From NCBI GenBank assembly GCA_002359185.1, contig DEML01000116.1, forward strand, positions 28,510-92,509: DNA of 64,000 bases, read 5' to 3'. Position numbers and translations under genes: made by a program. Below, one piece after another: positions 26,655 through 36,154 of the stretch (positions within the stretch are counted from its first letter, which is position 1; each line of letters begins with the position of its first letter). The notes under the pieces were generated by a model that was not told where the DNA came from, did not search any database, and saw only the letters and a list, made by a program, of their open reading frames with translations. This DNA comes from Planctomycetaceae bacterium UBA2671 (GTDB lineage Bacteria > Planctomycetota > Planctomycetia > Planctomycetales > Planctomycetaceae).

Positions 26655-28877
26655 TCAGGATCGACGGAGGTAGTTTTTCCAGAGATAGTTGCCGATACGC
26701 TCGGCGATTGTGCGTGAAGGATGCTCGATCAGAGCCTGTCCCTGCATTCCAGCGATCAACGGAAGTTGCTGACGGCTCCAGGAGACTCGAATAACGTATC
26801 GTGACAGTTCTGTGTCTGAAGCCGCATTGAATTGCGTTTCTCTGCTCAGCAGATTTCTCAGTTCCCAATCCTCACTGGGTTCGTTTTTGAAGGCATGATC
26901 AGAAAGAAAACGAACCGTTCCTGAAATGGGAACATCGGGAAATCCCTGCAACCGCAGGCTAATTAGCTGCCCGACTCTCAAGGCTTTCTTCTCCTCTTCA
27001 GTGACCAGAATAGTAGCGGTGAATTCAGAATCGTCATAGATATTGAGCAGCGGAGTTTGACGCGCGATATAGGGATGAGATTCTGCTGTGTTGTCAATGT
27101 CTCCATCCCAGGATTTGCTTTCGATCCTTTCCTCAAGCGTTTCCGCAATCGGAATTTCAACGGCGGGGATGACGATCCCGGAGATCGGAGCCAGAACCGT
27201 CAGCTTTTCAGCCTCTGCCTCCAGGAGTTTCATTCGTTTACGATGATAATTTTCCAGTTCACGCGATTGAGCCACTGACTGAGGTTTGGAGAGATGCTCA
27301 TTGAGAGCTGTGATGACTTTCTGTTTTTCAAGATCTGCTCGCAGGCGAATGCTTTTTCGCTCATACTGAGAATCCTGTAGCGTTAGAACTTTCTGACCGG
27401 CTATGACCGAATGATCTCCATTGCGATCTTCCACTTCAGACAGTACTCCCCCGGCATCGGCTATCAGAGAGCTTGAAAGTTTGGGAGAGGCGACCAGAGG
27501 AGCAGTTGTTCGGTTGGAGAACGGGACCGCGAAAATGAAATAGCCTGACGCTCCGACGAGCAGGAGCGGAAAAATGAGCCGGGCAGGTCGCATGGAAACA
27601 TCCTTGTGTTCTTTCATCAGTTGATAAAACGATGTCAGTCCCTGAATAAGCATCGTCATCAATCCCTGAACTAATACCACTCGAGAGATCCATCCCAGTT
27701 GATACGGTTTTAAGAGATGATACAAAAACTCTGAAATCACAATCAGAATCAGCATTGTGTAAACAATCGAACAAACGTGGTAGAGCAGATACCAGATCTG
27801 TTTCCGTTGCGGTAATTGCGTGTTTCTTCTGAGTGATTTACCAGAAACGATTTCTGCTATCTGATAGTGAAATAGCTTCTTCGATTTTTCCCGGAGATTG
27901 GTCACTCCCAGAAGGTCGGAAAAGACGTAATAGCCATCAAATTTCAGTAATGGATTCAAATTCACAAGCACAGTACTGCACAATGTCACTCCGATCACAT
28001 GCGCCATAAAGTCATGGGTAAACCCTGGACCTGTCAGCAACCAGAGCCCAACGGCTAAACTTCCCAGAGCGATTTCCGCGTAAATGCCTGCAAGTGAAAC
28101 TTGAATTCTCGACCAGCGACTCGGCATGCACCACGCATCGGAGACATTACAGTACAGGCAGGGACTGAAGACAATCATCGCCACGCCAATTTCATGGACT
28201 TCGCCACCCAGTAACCGACATCGCAATCCGTGCGACAATTCATGAATTGCTTTCGTCAACGCCAGCGCCAGCCAGAAACAATAAATCCCCTGACCAGTCG
28301 GATGAAAAGCGGTGAATGAAAATTCTGCCCAGAAACGATCCCATTCCCCGACTAATGCACCGCACGCAATCAACGCACAACAGGAAAAAAACAGGACCGA
28401 GGCTCGTGAGTAGAACCATGCGAAGAAGGGCATCAGCCAATTCAGGAGTGCCGTGGGATCCCATCCCGGAAGTCGAAAATAGAGGGGATTGATCCCGCTT
28501 CTTTTTTTTGCATGGTTTTCTGTATTAAGAGGACTGAGTTCAGGGTCAACCACAAGTGCACGGGCCAGTTGTTTCTCGATCAATTCTTTGATCAGTCCCA
28601 GCACGTCATGGGTTGTCCAGTGCCGCTCCAGAAAATTCTCGTTCATTTTTTGAACAAGTCCTGCTAACGGAATTTCCCCGTCCAGTTTCTGCAGCAAAAA
28701 ATAGAGTTCGGGACGCAACTGATAATACGCCCGGCTCACTGGATCTTTGACAATCCAAGTGATGATGTATCCCTCGGATCGTTCAGTGAATTGAAGATCC
28801 TTGCGGGCAATTACACGCAAGGCTTTTCCCCGCTTGGCAGTATCTTGAAGCATTTTAGGAGGATTATCACGATCCAT
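26655..28877 (-). CDS. M50 site-2-protease/HlyD fusion membrane protein
   Basis: A 740-residue inner-membrane protein. Residues about 25-110 are a small helical domain that resembles PqqD/winged-helix peptide-recognition domains. Residues about 150-450 hold membrane helices with an intact M50 metalloprotease site: 'HELSHG' at 212-217 and 'NLNPLLKFDGYYVFSD' at 306-321 (Asp314 as third ligand). Residues about 475-735 are a HlyD-like periplasmic adaptor with a split lipoyl-like domain ('LIADAGGVLSEV', 'LTVLAPISGIVIP') around a coiled coil. M50-HlyD fusions are known from peptide-export loci. It is in one operon with the SecA-like gene. Function inferred: recognition, cleavage or handing-over of an exported polypeptide. 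Confidence 0.88.
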   Translation of the reverse strand: MDRDNPPKMLQDTAKRGKALRVIARKDLQFTERSEGYIITWIVKDPVSRAYYQLRPELYFLLQKLDGEIPLAGLVQKMNENFLERHWTTHDVLGLIKELIEKQLARALVVDPELSPLNTENHAKKRSGINPLYFRLPGWDPTALLNWLMPFFAWFYSRASVLFFSCCALIACGALVGEWDRFWAEFSFTAFHPTGQGIYCFWLALALTKAIHELSHGLRCRLLGGEVHEIGVAMIVFSPCLYCNVSDAWCMPSRWSRIQVSLAGIYAEIALGSLAVGLWLLTGPGFTHDFMAHVIGVTLCSTVLVNLNPLLKFDGYYVFSDLLGVTNLREKSKKLFHYQIAEIVSGKSLRRNTQLPQRKQIWYLLYHVCSIVYTMLILIVISEFLYHLLKPYQLGWISRVVLVQGLMTMLIQGLTSFYQLMKEHKDVSMRPARLIFPLLLVGASGYFIFAVPFSNRTTAPLVASPKLSSSLIADAGGVLSEVEDRNGDHSVIAGQKVLTLQDSQYERKSIRLRADLEKQKVITALNEHLSKPQSVAQSRELENYHRKRMKLLEAEAEKLTVLAPISGIVIPAVEIPIAETLEERIESKSWDGDIDNTAESHPYIARQTPLLNIYDDSEFTATILVTEEEKKALRVGQLISLRLQGFPDVPISGTVRFLSDHAFKNEPSEDWELRNLLSRETQFNAASDTELSRYVIRVSWSRQQLPLIAGMQGQALIEHPSRTIAERIGNYLWKNYLRRS

Positions 28878-29004
28878 CTACAGTCCGGCTGTCCAGGGAT
28901 TTCTAAACATGTAAGGAGTGGGAATCCATCAAACAGAGGCATTCCCGGACGGGATTGTAGTGCGATTCCGCGAACCATCGCTATAGCATTATAAACATCG
29001 AATC

Positions 29005-29029
29005 GCCTGATTTTCAGGAGCAATCAGGC
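29005..29029. terminator. Hairpin between two minus-strand genes
   Basis: GCCTGATT (29005-29012) and AATCAGGC (29022-29029) form a perfect 8-base stem with a 9-base loop, 90 bases after the stop of the 140-residue gene. There is no T run on the minus strand, so it could be a weak terminator or a leader structure of the M50-HlyD transcript. TATAAT at 28988-28993 (minus) follows and could be its -10 box. Confidence 0.4.
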
Positions 29030-29118
29030 TTCGAGAGTGACCAGTCCTTCCGTGGAAGCGGTACTCAAAAACTTGCACGAGAAGTTACAACTGGGATTGT
29101 TAGCAAGAAATGGACTTC

Positions 29119-29541
29119 TTAATGCCCTTGCCCGAAATGCAGGTTTTCGCCCCGCATGTGCGAATTTTTGAAGGGGTGATTCTTATGATCCGGCTCATAT
29201 AACCCGCGACCATCCTGATATCTGTAGCCATGCGACCAGTTTAGTACGACTCGGGAATACCAGGGCACATAGTCGACCCCAAAGGTCCCTTCATGTTCAT
29301 ATCGCGGTTGACCATGCTTGGATGGGGTCCCCCCCCCAACATAGTAGCAGCCGTAAGAGTCGTCATATCCACATGTTGCGCGACCACGCACATAATTGGC
29401 ATTTCCTGCTTCCCGCATCGCAACGGGATCTTTGGCTGGATATTTCATCCACCAGTCTTTAGCCGTCGCAGGTTCTGAGGCGAACAAAACAGGCATCAGG
29501 CATGCGAATGCAAAAATGTGTAATCTCTTCTGAGAACGCAT
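29119..29541 (-). CDS. Small secreted protein, family unknown
   Basis: A 140-residue protein with a signal peptide (residues 1-27, cleavage likely after 'ASEPATA'). The mature part is rich in Tyr, Gly, His and Trp ('CGYDDSYGCYYVGGGTPS', 'SHGYRYQDGRGLYEPDH'), with two Cys that may form a disulfide. No known domain was recognised. It lies between the secreted metzincin/GlcG gene and the M50-HlyD gene on the same strand, so it could be a substrate or an accessory protein of the same system. The His and Tyr content would allow metal or haem binding, but there is no CXXCH. Confidence 0.7.
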   Translation of the reverse strand: MRSQKRLHIFAFACLMPVLFASEPATAKDWWMKYPAKDPVAMREAGNANYVRGRATCGYDDSYGCYYVGGGTPSKHGQPRYEHEGTFGVDYVPWYSRVVLNWSHGYRYQDGRGLYEPDHKNHPFKNSHMRGENLHFGQGH

Positions 29542-29874
29542 GCGGACGGCTTCATTTGTAGAAAAGAACGATGCAGAAATCAGGAATTCCTCATCACTGA
29601 CGAATTCTCACCTATAAATGCATCGGATCGACATTCCCTCCACAATGAACAGGATTCCCGACGAACGTCCTTTTCTCAACGATGCGGCTCCTGTATCTTC
29701 CGTGAACACCCCAATTTGCCAATAATTCAAGCATTTGCACAATATCATAACCCGAAGCGTCAGCGATGGGCCGGCGTTCGATCACCAATTGGTTAAGCTT
29801 ATATTCACAAAGAGAAACGTCGCTCCATGCACCATCCAGAGGACCTGGGTCATGAGAATAACGTTGAATTTATA
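29542..29874. other. Intergenic region, no gene seen
   Basis: About 330 bases between two minus-strand genes. No open frame of note, RNA or repeat was recognised; it probably holds the promoter of the 140-residue gene. Confidence 0.5.
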
Positions 29875-32800
29875 TCAACCAAAAGGATTTCGCAGGAATT
29901 TTTGATAAGGAAGTCGCACGCCATCGACAAAAACCTGATCAGCTCTTGGGATGTTCACACCATCTGGTAAAAACTCGGTCGCTCCCAGATAGGTCACTAC
30001 ATCATCCTGATCGACCCCGTCTCCACTGACCCCAAATCCTCCGACAATTTGGTTATTTATATAGAGAGGCGTGCTTCCCGGAAAGAAAACGACTCCATTC
30101 TGATTAGCCCTCGTGCTGGCACCGACAGCGGGCATCACACCTGCGTCTCCGGGATCCCGGAAATTGGTCTGAGGATTGAAGGCATCGTAACCCAACACAC
30201 TGGTAAATGTAGAAGCCGCCGCAGGGGCTCCAATATTCTCGCCCGTTGTAGGATCAATCGAGGGATTATTCAATATCGAGAAGGGCGCAGCTGGTGTCCC
30301 ATCGACTCCATCGGGAAAGCGGGGTTCAGAAAGATATCGGAATGTACGATTTGTAAATGCGGTCGCCGGATCGATGGGCTCGGGACTTGTATTGTTCGGA
30401 TCGAATGGTGTGTCTTTATCGATAGGCAGGACATCGTTAGGATCTGAATAGTAGGCCACATTTCGAGCCTTCGCGACTGCGACATCGATCGAAAACGTGG
30501 TCGCATCCTGCATGCGGTACAGTCCCAGAACTTCACCGTTTGTATCAGTCACTGCAAAAACCATTCGCGTTCTGGCTCCGGGAGATTGATCCGGAGCTTC
30601 GAGCCGAACAGCGGCTCGCGTCACCTCGGCTGCTTCAATTGCATCTTCGATAATCTGCTGGACAACCGCAGCAGTCAAAGCGGGATCAGTCGCAGAGGCA
30701 TGGGGAGTGACCAGATAGCCTTCCGGGACATTCAATCCATTGCGATACAATTGCGGATCAGCCGTAAAGTTTCCTAAATTCATCGGGTCTTCGATATCAA
30801 TCCCGGTATCAAAGACGCCATTGTTATTCAAATCACCTGTATCTGAAACAATCTGATCGGCTCCGCTTGAAACTCCCGGAGGCGTATTCAATGCCAGTTC
30901 AACTGTTTCCATAATTCCAACACAGCCTGCTGTTGGTCCCAGAGCAGCAAGTTGAATACCTACCAGATCCAGACGTCCAAATGGCAAATCGATATCGCTG
31001 ACAGGATTACCGGCAAATGCTGTTTTTGCCAGAGGTTCATGTGCAAACTCAGCTGCCTGAGTGCTTCCCCCAGCGACTGCCAGAGCAATCAACTCAGCCT
31101 CGAGAACTTTCGGGGCATTGGTTCGCTCTTCAGTGGTTTGTCCTACTCCAGGAACAAAACCCTGTTCAAAACTGGCATAACCATCCGGTCCAGGGAAGAA
31201 CACGCCGACACCACCAATTAACGTATCGCCAATTCCATCCAGATCAGTATCTCGAAACAGGGGAATTCCCCCAGGCAAAGTGGCGATCCCACGAGACTGA
31301 GCCCCCGGATTGATTCCGGAGACAAATCCATACGCCTCTGGAGCAGCCAGTTCCTGACCAGCAGGGACAAATGCGGGATCGATATTAAACCGACCACGTA
31401 ATGTCACATCGTCTGCAGTTCCTTTAATGCCGTCATCGCCGGGATGAATGATGCTATCACGGTTAGTATGTTCGATTGCAAACAGATCGACCTGCGGAGT
31501 GTTCGGAATATCTGGTGGGAAATGTCCTCCCAAACCGATCGGAGCAATAAAACCTGGACCACGGACGGTCGAATTGGGATCAATATCGTTGGGGTTGGAG
31601 TTGACTTCACGTTCCGTCACAGTCGACTGACTGATGAATCGAACAAGACGCGAAGTTAAGGGAGCGAATGTTCCTCCGTCGCCATTGTTGGGATCACCAT
31701 TGGAAAACAGAGCCGCGGTTCGGGCTTTGGCCACCGCCCCATCAATCGCAAATGCCAACCCCTGAGGATCACCCGCAAAATTGTCCAGGACTTCCTGTTC
31801 TGCTCGAACCCCTAGGATATTTCCATTGCGATCCACAATGGCGATAATCGCATCATTACTCGCGGTCACCTCAGAACCATAATTCAGCAGACTTGCGACT
31901 TCAGCAGGAGTTAATTGCTCTGGCGTTGCAACCATCGCATGCAGGACAAACGCATTGGCACCATTGCCGTTTTGCGAGTCCATGGGCATGAAGATCGCGT
32001 TGTTGAGTGATTGTGAAATTGATTCGAGATTATGCTCATTTTCATAACTTCGACTCATCAACTGGGCTGGATCACTTTGAAAGATATCTTCCAGACCTGA
32101 CACATGCCCGGCTTCATGGGCGATGACCGTGAAAAAGTCGTAGCTGTTATTGACATTGCCGTTGTTGTAATTATTTTCCCAGTTCTCAGCTTGATCCAGC
32201 CAGATCATCCCGACAACTTTGGGATGCTCATTTTGCTCGGAGGTTTGAACCTGACTCAACCCGAGTGTGCCGTCGCGCTGGCTGGTATGACCGAAAGCTG
32301 CCAGATCTCCAACACCAATGTTTACGATCTCACTCAAATCCGCCTCAGTGTCCTGAATGAATTCGATTTTCCCGCCACTGGCTTCGCTCCATCCCTGTAA
32401 CGCTTGGACAGCTAAAGCCTGCTGTTCTACGGAAATCGTATTCGAATACCCTTCGGCATCCCGGAAATCATATTTAATGGTGACCGTTTCATATTGATCA
32501 ATAAACCAGTCTGCAGACTCCGAACCGGGGCTGTTTTCCTGAGAGATCACTGGCAATGAAGCAGGATCAGTTGGTCTGGTCAACGAATCCAGATCGATGT
32601 CCGCAGAATTCGGAATCAATTGGGGATCTGTTTCGAAAGTCAAATCCGTACCGGTATCGAATGTGATCGAGTTTGCTGCAGCATTTCCAGAGGATTTAAT
32701 CCGTGGTGTATTGAATGGAGTTGATTCGGCTGGATCTCCGGGATCCTCAGTCTCCCAGGCAGTCGGCAGAATTGAACCTGATTCAGAGGAATCTGCACCA

Positions 32801-33111
32801 GATCGTAAAGGTGTCTGATTCGTTGCCTCAACGGTTTCTTCAGAAGAATTTCGATCCTGCCTTGGCTGGCTCTCATTGTTTGATAATGGAGACAATTCAT
32901 TGGTGAGATGAGGTGCACTGGCGATGTGAGGAGTAGCCGGGTTTGTATCAGAAGCGCTTGGCTGGTTCGCGACTGCTCCTGCCAGGGAACTCAATACGAG
33001 CCGTTCTTCCAGCATTTCGACCTGAATCTGATCATAAAGTCTCTCCGTTTCCACGGGAGTCTTTGCCGCTTGGAAGATCTCGAATAGTCGTTGACCAAAC
33101 ATAACATGCAC
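29875..33111 (-). CDS. Large secreted protein: LEPR-like motif, metzincin-type site, two GlcG/HbpS-like domains
   Basis: A 1078-residue protein. It has no normal signal peptide; instead residues 34-42 read LEERLVLSS, resembling the LEPR-XLL motif found at the N terminus of many large planctomycete surface proteins. A low-complexity acidic, Ser/Pro-rich segment follows to about 200. Residues about 205-360 fit a metalloprotease domain with 'HEAGHVSGLED' (332-342), the HExxHxxGxxD zinc signature, and 'LMSRS' just after as a possible Met-turn. Two copies of a GlcG/HbpS-like (DUF336) domain follow (about 380-700 and 800-1078), seen from 'GAVAKARTAALFS', 'GIATLPGGIPLF' and 'GVGVFFPG' and repeated as 'AVAKARNVAYYS' and 'GVVFFPGSTPLY'. 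HbpS proteins bind haem in other bacteria. Metal- or haem-related function is inference. Confidence 0.82.
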   Translation of the reverse strand: MHVMFGQRLFEIFQAAKTPVETERLYDQIQVEMLEERLVLSSLAGAVANQPSASDTNPATPHIASAPHLTNELSPLSNNESQPRQDRNSSEETVEATNQTPLRSGADSSESGSILPTAWETEDPGDPAESTPFNTPRIKSSGNAAANSITFDTGTDLTFETDPQLIPNSADIDLDSLTRPTDPASLPVISQENSPGSESADWFIDQYETVTIKYDFRDAEGYSNTISVEQQALAVQALQGWSEASGGKIEFIQDTEADLSEIVNIGVGDLAAFGHTSQRDGTLGLSQVQTSEQNEHPKVVGMIWLDQAENWENNYNNGNVNNSYDFFTVIAHEAGHVSGLEDIFQSDPAQLMSRSYENEHNLESISQSLNNAIFMPMDSQNGNGANAFVLHAMVATPEQLTPAEVASLLNYGSEVTASNDAIIAIVDRNGNILGVRAEQEVLDNFAGDPQGLAFAIDGAVAKARTAALFSNGDPNNGDGGTFAPLTSRLVRFISQSTVTEREVNSNPNDIDPNSTVRGPGFIAPIGLGGHFPPDIPNTPQVDLFAIEHTNRDSIIHPGDDGIKGTADDVTLRGRFNIDPAFVPAGQELAAPEAYGFVSGINPGAQSRGIATLPGGIPLFRDTDLDGIGDTLIGGVGVFFPGPDGYASFEQGFVPGVGQTTEERTNAPKVLEAELIALAVAGGSTQAAEFAHEPLAKTAFAGNPVSDIDLPFGRLDLVGIQLAALGPTAGCVGIMETVELALNTPPGVSSGADQIVSDTGDLNNNGVFDTGIDIEDPMNLGNFTADPQLYRNGLNVPEGYLVTPHASATDPALTAAVVQQIIEDAIEAAEVTRAAVRLEAPDQSPGARTRMVFAVTDTNGEVLGLYRMQDATTFSIDVAVAKARNVAYYSDPNDVLPIDKDTPFDPNNTSPEPIDPATAFTNRTFRYLSEPRFPDGVDGTPAAPFSILNNPSIDPTTGENIGAPAAASTFTSVLGYDAFNPQTNFRDPGDAGVMPAVGASTRANQNGVVFFPGSTPLYINNQIVGGFGVSGDGVDQDDVVTYLGATEFLPDGVNIPRADQVFVDGVRLPYQKFLRNPFG

Positions 33112-33755
33112 CAGTGCTCTGTGAGAAGTTCTGAACTCCAGGTTGGAGAGTTTTTGTGAGCGTATAAAGAATCAGTCAGGACGACAGGAATATCAGCTGG
33201 TTTTGATGACGAGCGATTCTCAGCTCACTGAATTGTGAAGCTCAAGAATTAAAAGTGGTTTTTTGAGGTGGGGCATCGGTAATTGAGTTAAAGTATTGAT
33301 CCGTACAACCCTCATTATCGGCAAACTCACCCAGATGTGATCAGGTTGAATCTTAAAAAGCTGAGAACAGTTCCATGAAAATCGAAAATCTTGAGCTCAG
33401 AATTGTAATTATGGGATCAAATCTATCAAAAAATTGTTCAGTATGAATTCCCCTTGTGAGACTTGTGATATCCTGAATACTATCTGTTATGAACAGTTCC
33501 CACCTCATTTGCTGTTCATGGTTGATTTGAGTTTTCACCTTCCCCAATTCCTTCCTATCAACATCTGCTTTTTCGTGAAGTAGATAATGATCTGTAAGTA
33601 CACTGTATCTCCTTTGATTGCAGTTCCTGTAATTCCTCCCACCATTAAGTTGTCCCGTTAACGATTTCAAATTCCCTCTGAAATTCGATTGCGGATTAAC
33701 GATCAATTGCCTCTCAATCAATCCCGTTTTTCCACGTTAGCCGTTTAGGGCTGCG
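33112..33755. other. Divergent intergenic region, no confident gene
   Basis: About 640 bases between the divergent metzincin/GlcG and barrel genes, expected to hold both promoters. A minus-strand open frame (33353-33721) has no recognisable features or ribosome site and is not called. No repeat or RNA gene was recognised. Confidence 0.5.
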
Positions 33756-36074
33756 ATGATTTACTACAAAAGTCTCATATACCGATTTCACGATCGATTC
33801 TTCACTGATGAGTTTCGGCTCACAGGATGGGACTTGAGTTCTGCATATTTTCAGGCGAAATATTCCTTACTGATAAAAGGGCTCTCGTCGCTTCTGTTTG
33901 TCATAGCAGCGAGCTTGATGGCCTCAACCGCTTGCGGGCAGGCTCTTCAGCGATTTGAAGCTTCCGGGCAGTATGAACGTGATGAAAAGCATTCAGGCTC
34001 GACATTGAAGGTTGAGACAGAGAATCGTTTTCGGCTCACGCCACTGAATCAGATTGCTGTTCAAGAATTCGATAAAACTGCAAAATCGCCAGCCATGCCC
34101 AGGTTAGAAGTCCCTCCGTTATCAAAGAGCGATGACGATTTAAAGCTGGATGTCCTACAGCCTGGGACCAGGATGTTTGTCGATTCCCCTTCCCCGGTAA
34201 AAACAGCTCGATTGTTCTCTGAAGACTCCCCCTTAATTCTGCCTGAGCCCGTCGTTGAAACTGCTCCCACCCTCAATCCCCCGATCTTAAGACGTCCTCT
34301 CGCAGAATTTGGGCCTCCACAAATTGAGTTGGAGGAGGAAGAGGTCAATCTGTTTGAGGACTCTCTTCTGACATATCCTCACGAAGCTCCACTCGGGTAC
34401 ACCGGGCCTTCTGGAATTCTGCCCAAGGATGCCCAAACAACGAGTCACTTTGTCCCGGTGGAAGATCGCTGGCGTTCCGGATTTCCGGACTGGGATCGAT
34501 ACGACCAGGGGCAGCCGTCGGGAGTTGATTATCCTTATGAGCATGGACGCTGGTATGACCCGTACAATCAAAATTATCTCAAAGGTGATTTTCCGATCAT
34601 CGGTCAGCATCTCTTCATGAATATTACAGCAGAGTATGAAACCCTCCAGGAATTTCGTCAGTTACCTGTCGCGACTTCTCCTTTTGAAAGTACGATCGAT
34701 CCATTTTCGGAGCCATTCTTTGGGGATCCCAATCAGTACTTCTCGTCCAATTTATTCCTGATGTCCTTTGAATTGTTTCACGGCAATGCGGCTTTCAAGC
34801 CGATTGACTGGCAATTCAAAATGACTACTGCATTCAATATCAATTACCTCGATACGAATGAACTCGCGGTCGTGAATCCTGATATTCGAGAGGGAACAAC
34901 CAGGCTTGATGATTATTTTGCACTTCAGGAATATTTCTTTGAGTGGAAGATGGCGGACTTGAGTCCGCATTACGATTTCGTCTCCGCACGAGTTGGATCG
35001 CAGGAATTCGTCAGCGATTTTAAGGGATTTATCTTCGATGATGTCAATCGTGGTGCCCGGGTTTTTGGAACACGGCTGGCTAACCGCGATCAGTTTAACA
35101 TCGTTTTGTTCGATCAGGTTGAAAAAGACACCAATAGCCTGTTGAATACTTTCAATGATCGAAAACAAAACACTCTCATCATGAATTACTACCGGCAGGA
35201 TTTCATTTCCCCCGGTTACACGGCTCAAGCCAGTTTTCATTACAATATTGACCGACCGGACTTTCTGTTCGATAACAACAATTTTCTGGCCCGCCCCGAT
35301 CCTGTCGGTATTTTTGAGCCGCATCAGGTGGAAGCCTACTATTTGGGCTTATCTGGCCAGGGGCATATCGAAAAGCTGAACATCTCGAATGCGTTTTACT
35401 ATGTGTTCGGACATGACAGTATGAATCCGATTGCGGGAAAAGCTCAGGATATCAGCGCCTGCATGGCTGCTCTCGAACTCTCCTACGACCGCGACTGGGC
35501 TCGATTCCGCACATCCTTCTTTTATGCTTCGGGAGACAGCAATCCCAACGATACAACCGCAACAGGCTTCGATACGATTCTCGATGCCCCCAACTTTGCC
35601 GGAGGAGAATTCAGCTATTGGCAACGCCAGCAGCTGCAACTATTCGGCGTGAGTCTCGTGCAGCGGGAAAGCCTTGTTCCCGACTTGAGAACCAGCAAAT
35701 TTCAGGGACAATCGAACTTCGTTAATCCTGGGTTATTGCTGTTTAATGTCGGTATGGATTTTGATATCACGCCGAAGTTGAAGATGATCACCAACGCGAA
35801 CTATATCATGTTCGACGATACCGAAGTTCTCGAAACCTACACCTTTCAGGATGATATCGCCACCGCAATTGGGACCGACCTGAGCATTGGTTTTGAATAC
35901 CGCCCTTTACTGAGCGATAACATCGTGTTCGAAGCAGGGATTGCAACCCTGATACCCGATGAAGGGCTCAAAGATCTGTACGGCAAGTACGATCCGTTCA
36001 CGATTGCCCAGGTCAATAATCCAGAACTCGATCCCCTGTTCTCCATATTTGTGCAGGGTGCGTTCATCTATTAA
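33756..36074 (+). CDS. Outer-membrane beta-barrel candidate
   Basis: A 772-residue exported protein. The hydrophobic signal segment is internal (about residues 38-61, 'LIKGLSSLLFVIAASLMAS'), so the true start may lie later than the ATG at 33756. Residues 70-250 are polar and Pro-rich; residues about 290-772 alternate hydrophobic and polar residues in many short strands with aromatic ends ('NITAEYETL', 'FQFKMTTAFNINYL' style segments) and the chain ends in an aromatic residue ('FVQGAFIY'), the usual signature of an outer-membrane barrel. It is followed by a TolC-family gene and the cytochrome genes on the same strand. The family is not named; a porin-like partner of multihaem cytochromes is one possibility. 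Confidence 0.7.
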   Translation: MIYYKSLIYRFHDRFFTDEFRLTGWDLSSAYFQAKYSLLIKGLSSLLFVIAASLMASTACGQALQRFEASGQYERDEKHSGSTLKVETENRFRLTPLNQIAVQEFDKTAKSPAMPRLEVPPLSKSDDDLKLDVLQPGTRMFVDSPSPVKTARLFSEDSPLILPEPVVETAPTLNPPILRRPLAEFGPPQIELEEEEVNLFEDSLLTYPHEAPLGYTGPSGILPKDAQTTSHFVPVEDRWRSGFPDWDRYDQGQPSGVDYPYEHGRWYDPYNQNYLKGDFPIIGQHLFMNITAEYETLQEFRQLPVATSPFESTIDPFSEPFFGDPNQYFSSNLFLMSFELFHGNAAFKPIDWQFKMTTAFNINYLDTNELAVVNPDIREGTTRLDDYFALQEYFFEWKMADLSPHYDFVSARVGSQEFVSDFKGFIFDDVNRGARVFGTRLANRDQFNIVLFDQVEKDTNSLLNTFNDRKQNTLIMNYYRQDFISPGYTAQASFHYNIDRPDFLFDNNNFLARPDPVGIFEPHQVEAYYLGLSGQGHIEKLNISNAFYYVFGHDSMNPIAGKAQDISACMAALELSYDRDWARFRTSFFYASGDSNPNDTTATGFDTILDAPNFAGGEFSYWQRQQLQLFGVSLVQRESLVPDLRTSKFQGQSNFVNPGLLLFNVGMDFDITPKLKMITNANYIMFDDTEVLETYTFQDDIATAIGTDLSIGFEYRPLLSDNIVFEAGIATLIPDEGLKDLYGKYDPFTIAQVNNPELDPLFSIFVQGAFIY

Positions 36075-36154
36075 TTTCCAGGAAATGTATTCGTATGAAT
36101 GGATTTGCTTCTCTCATTAACTCCGCTGAATTTCTCAAGCTGTCATTATGATCC

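Noticed and set aside
33353..33721. 122-residue open frame on the minus strand in a long gap
   Set aside because: No signal, domain or ribosome site; composition is unlike the genes around it. Cannot be excluded as a small gene.
34752..35324. 190-residue open frame on the minus strand
   Set aside because: Antisense of the barrel gene, no features.
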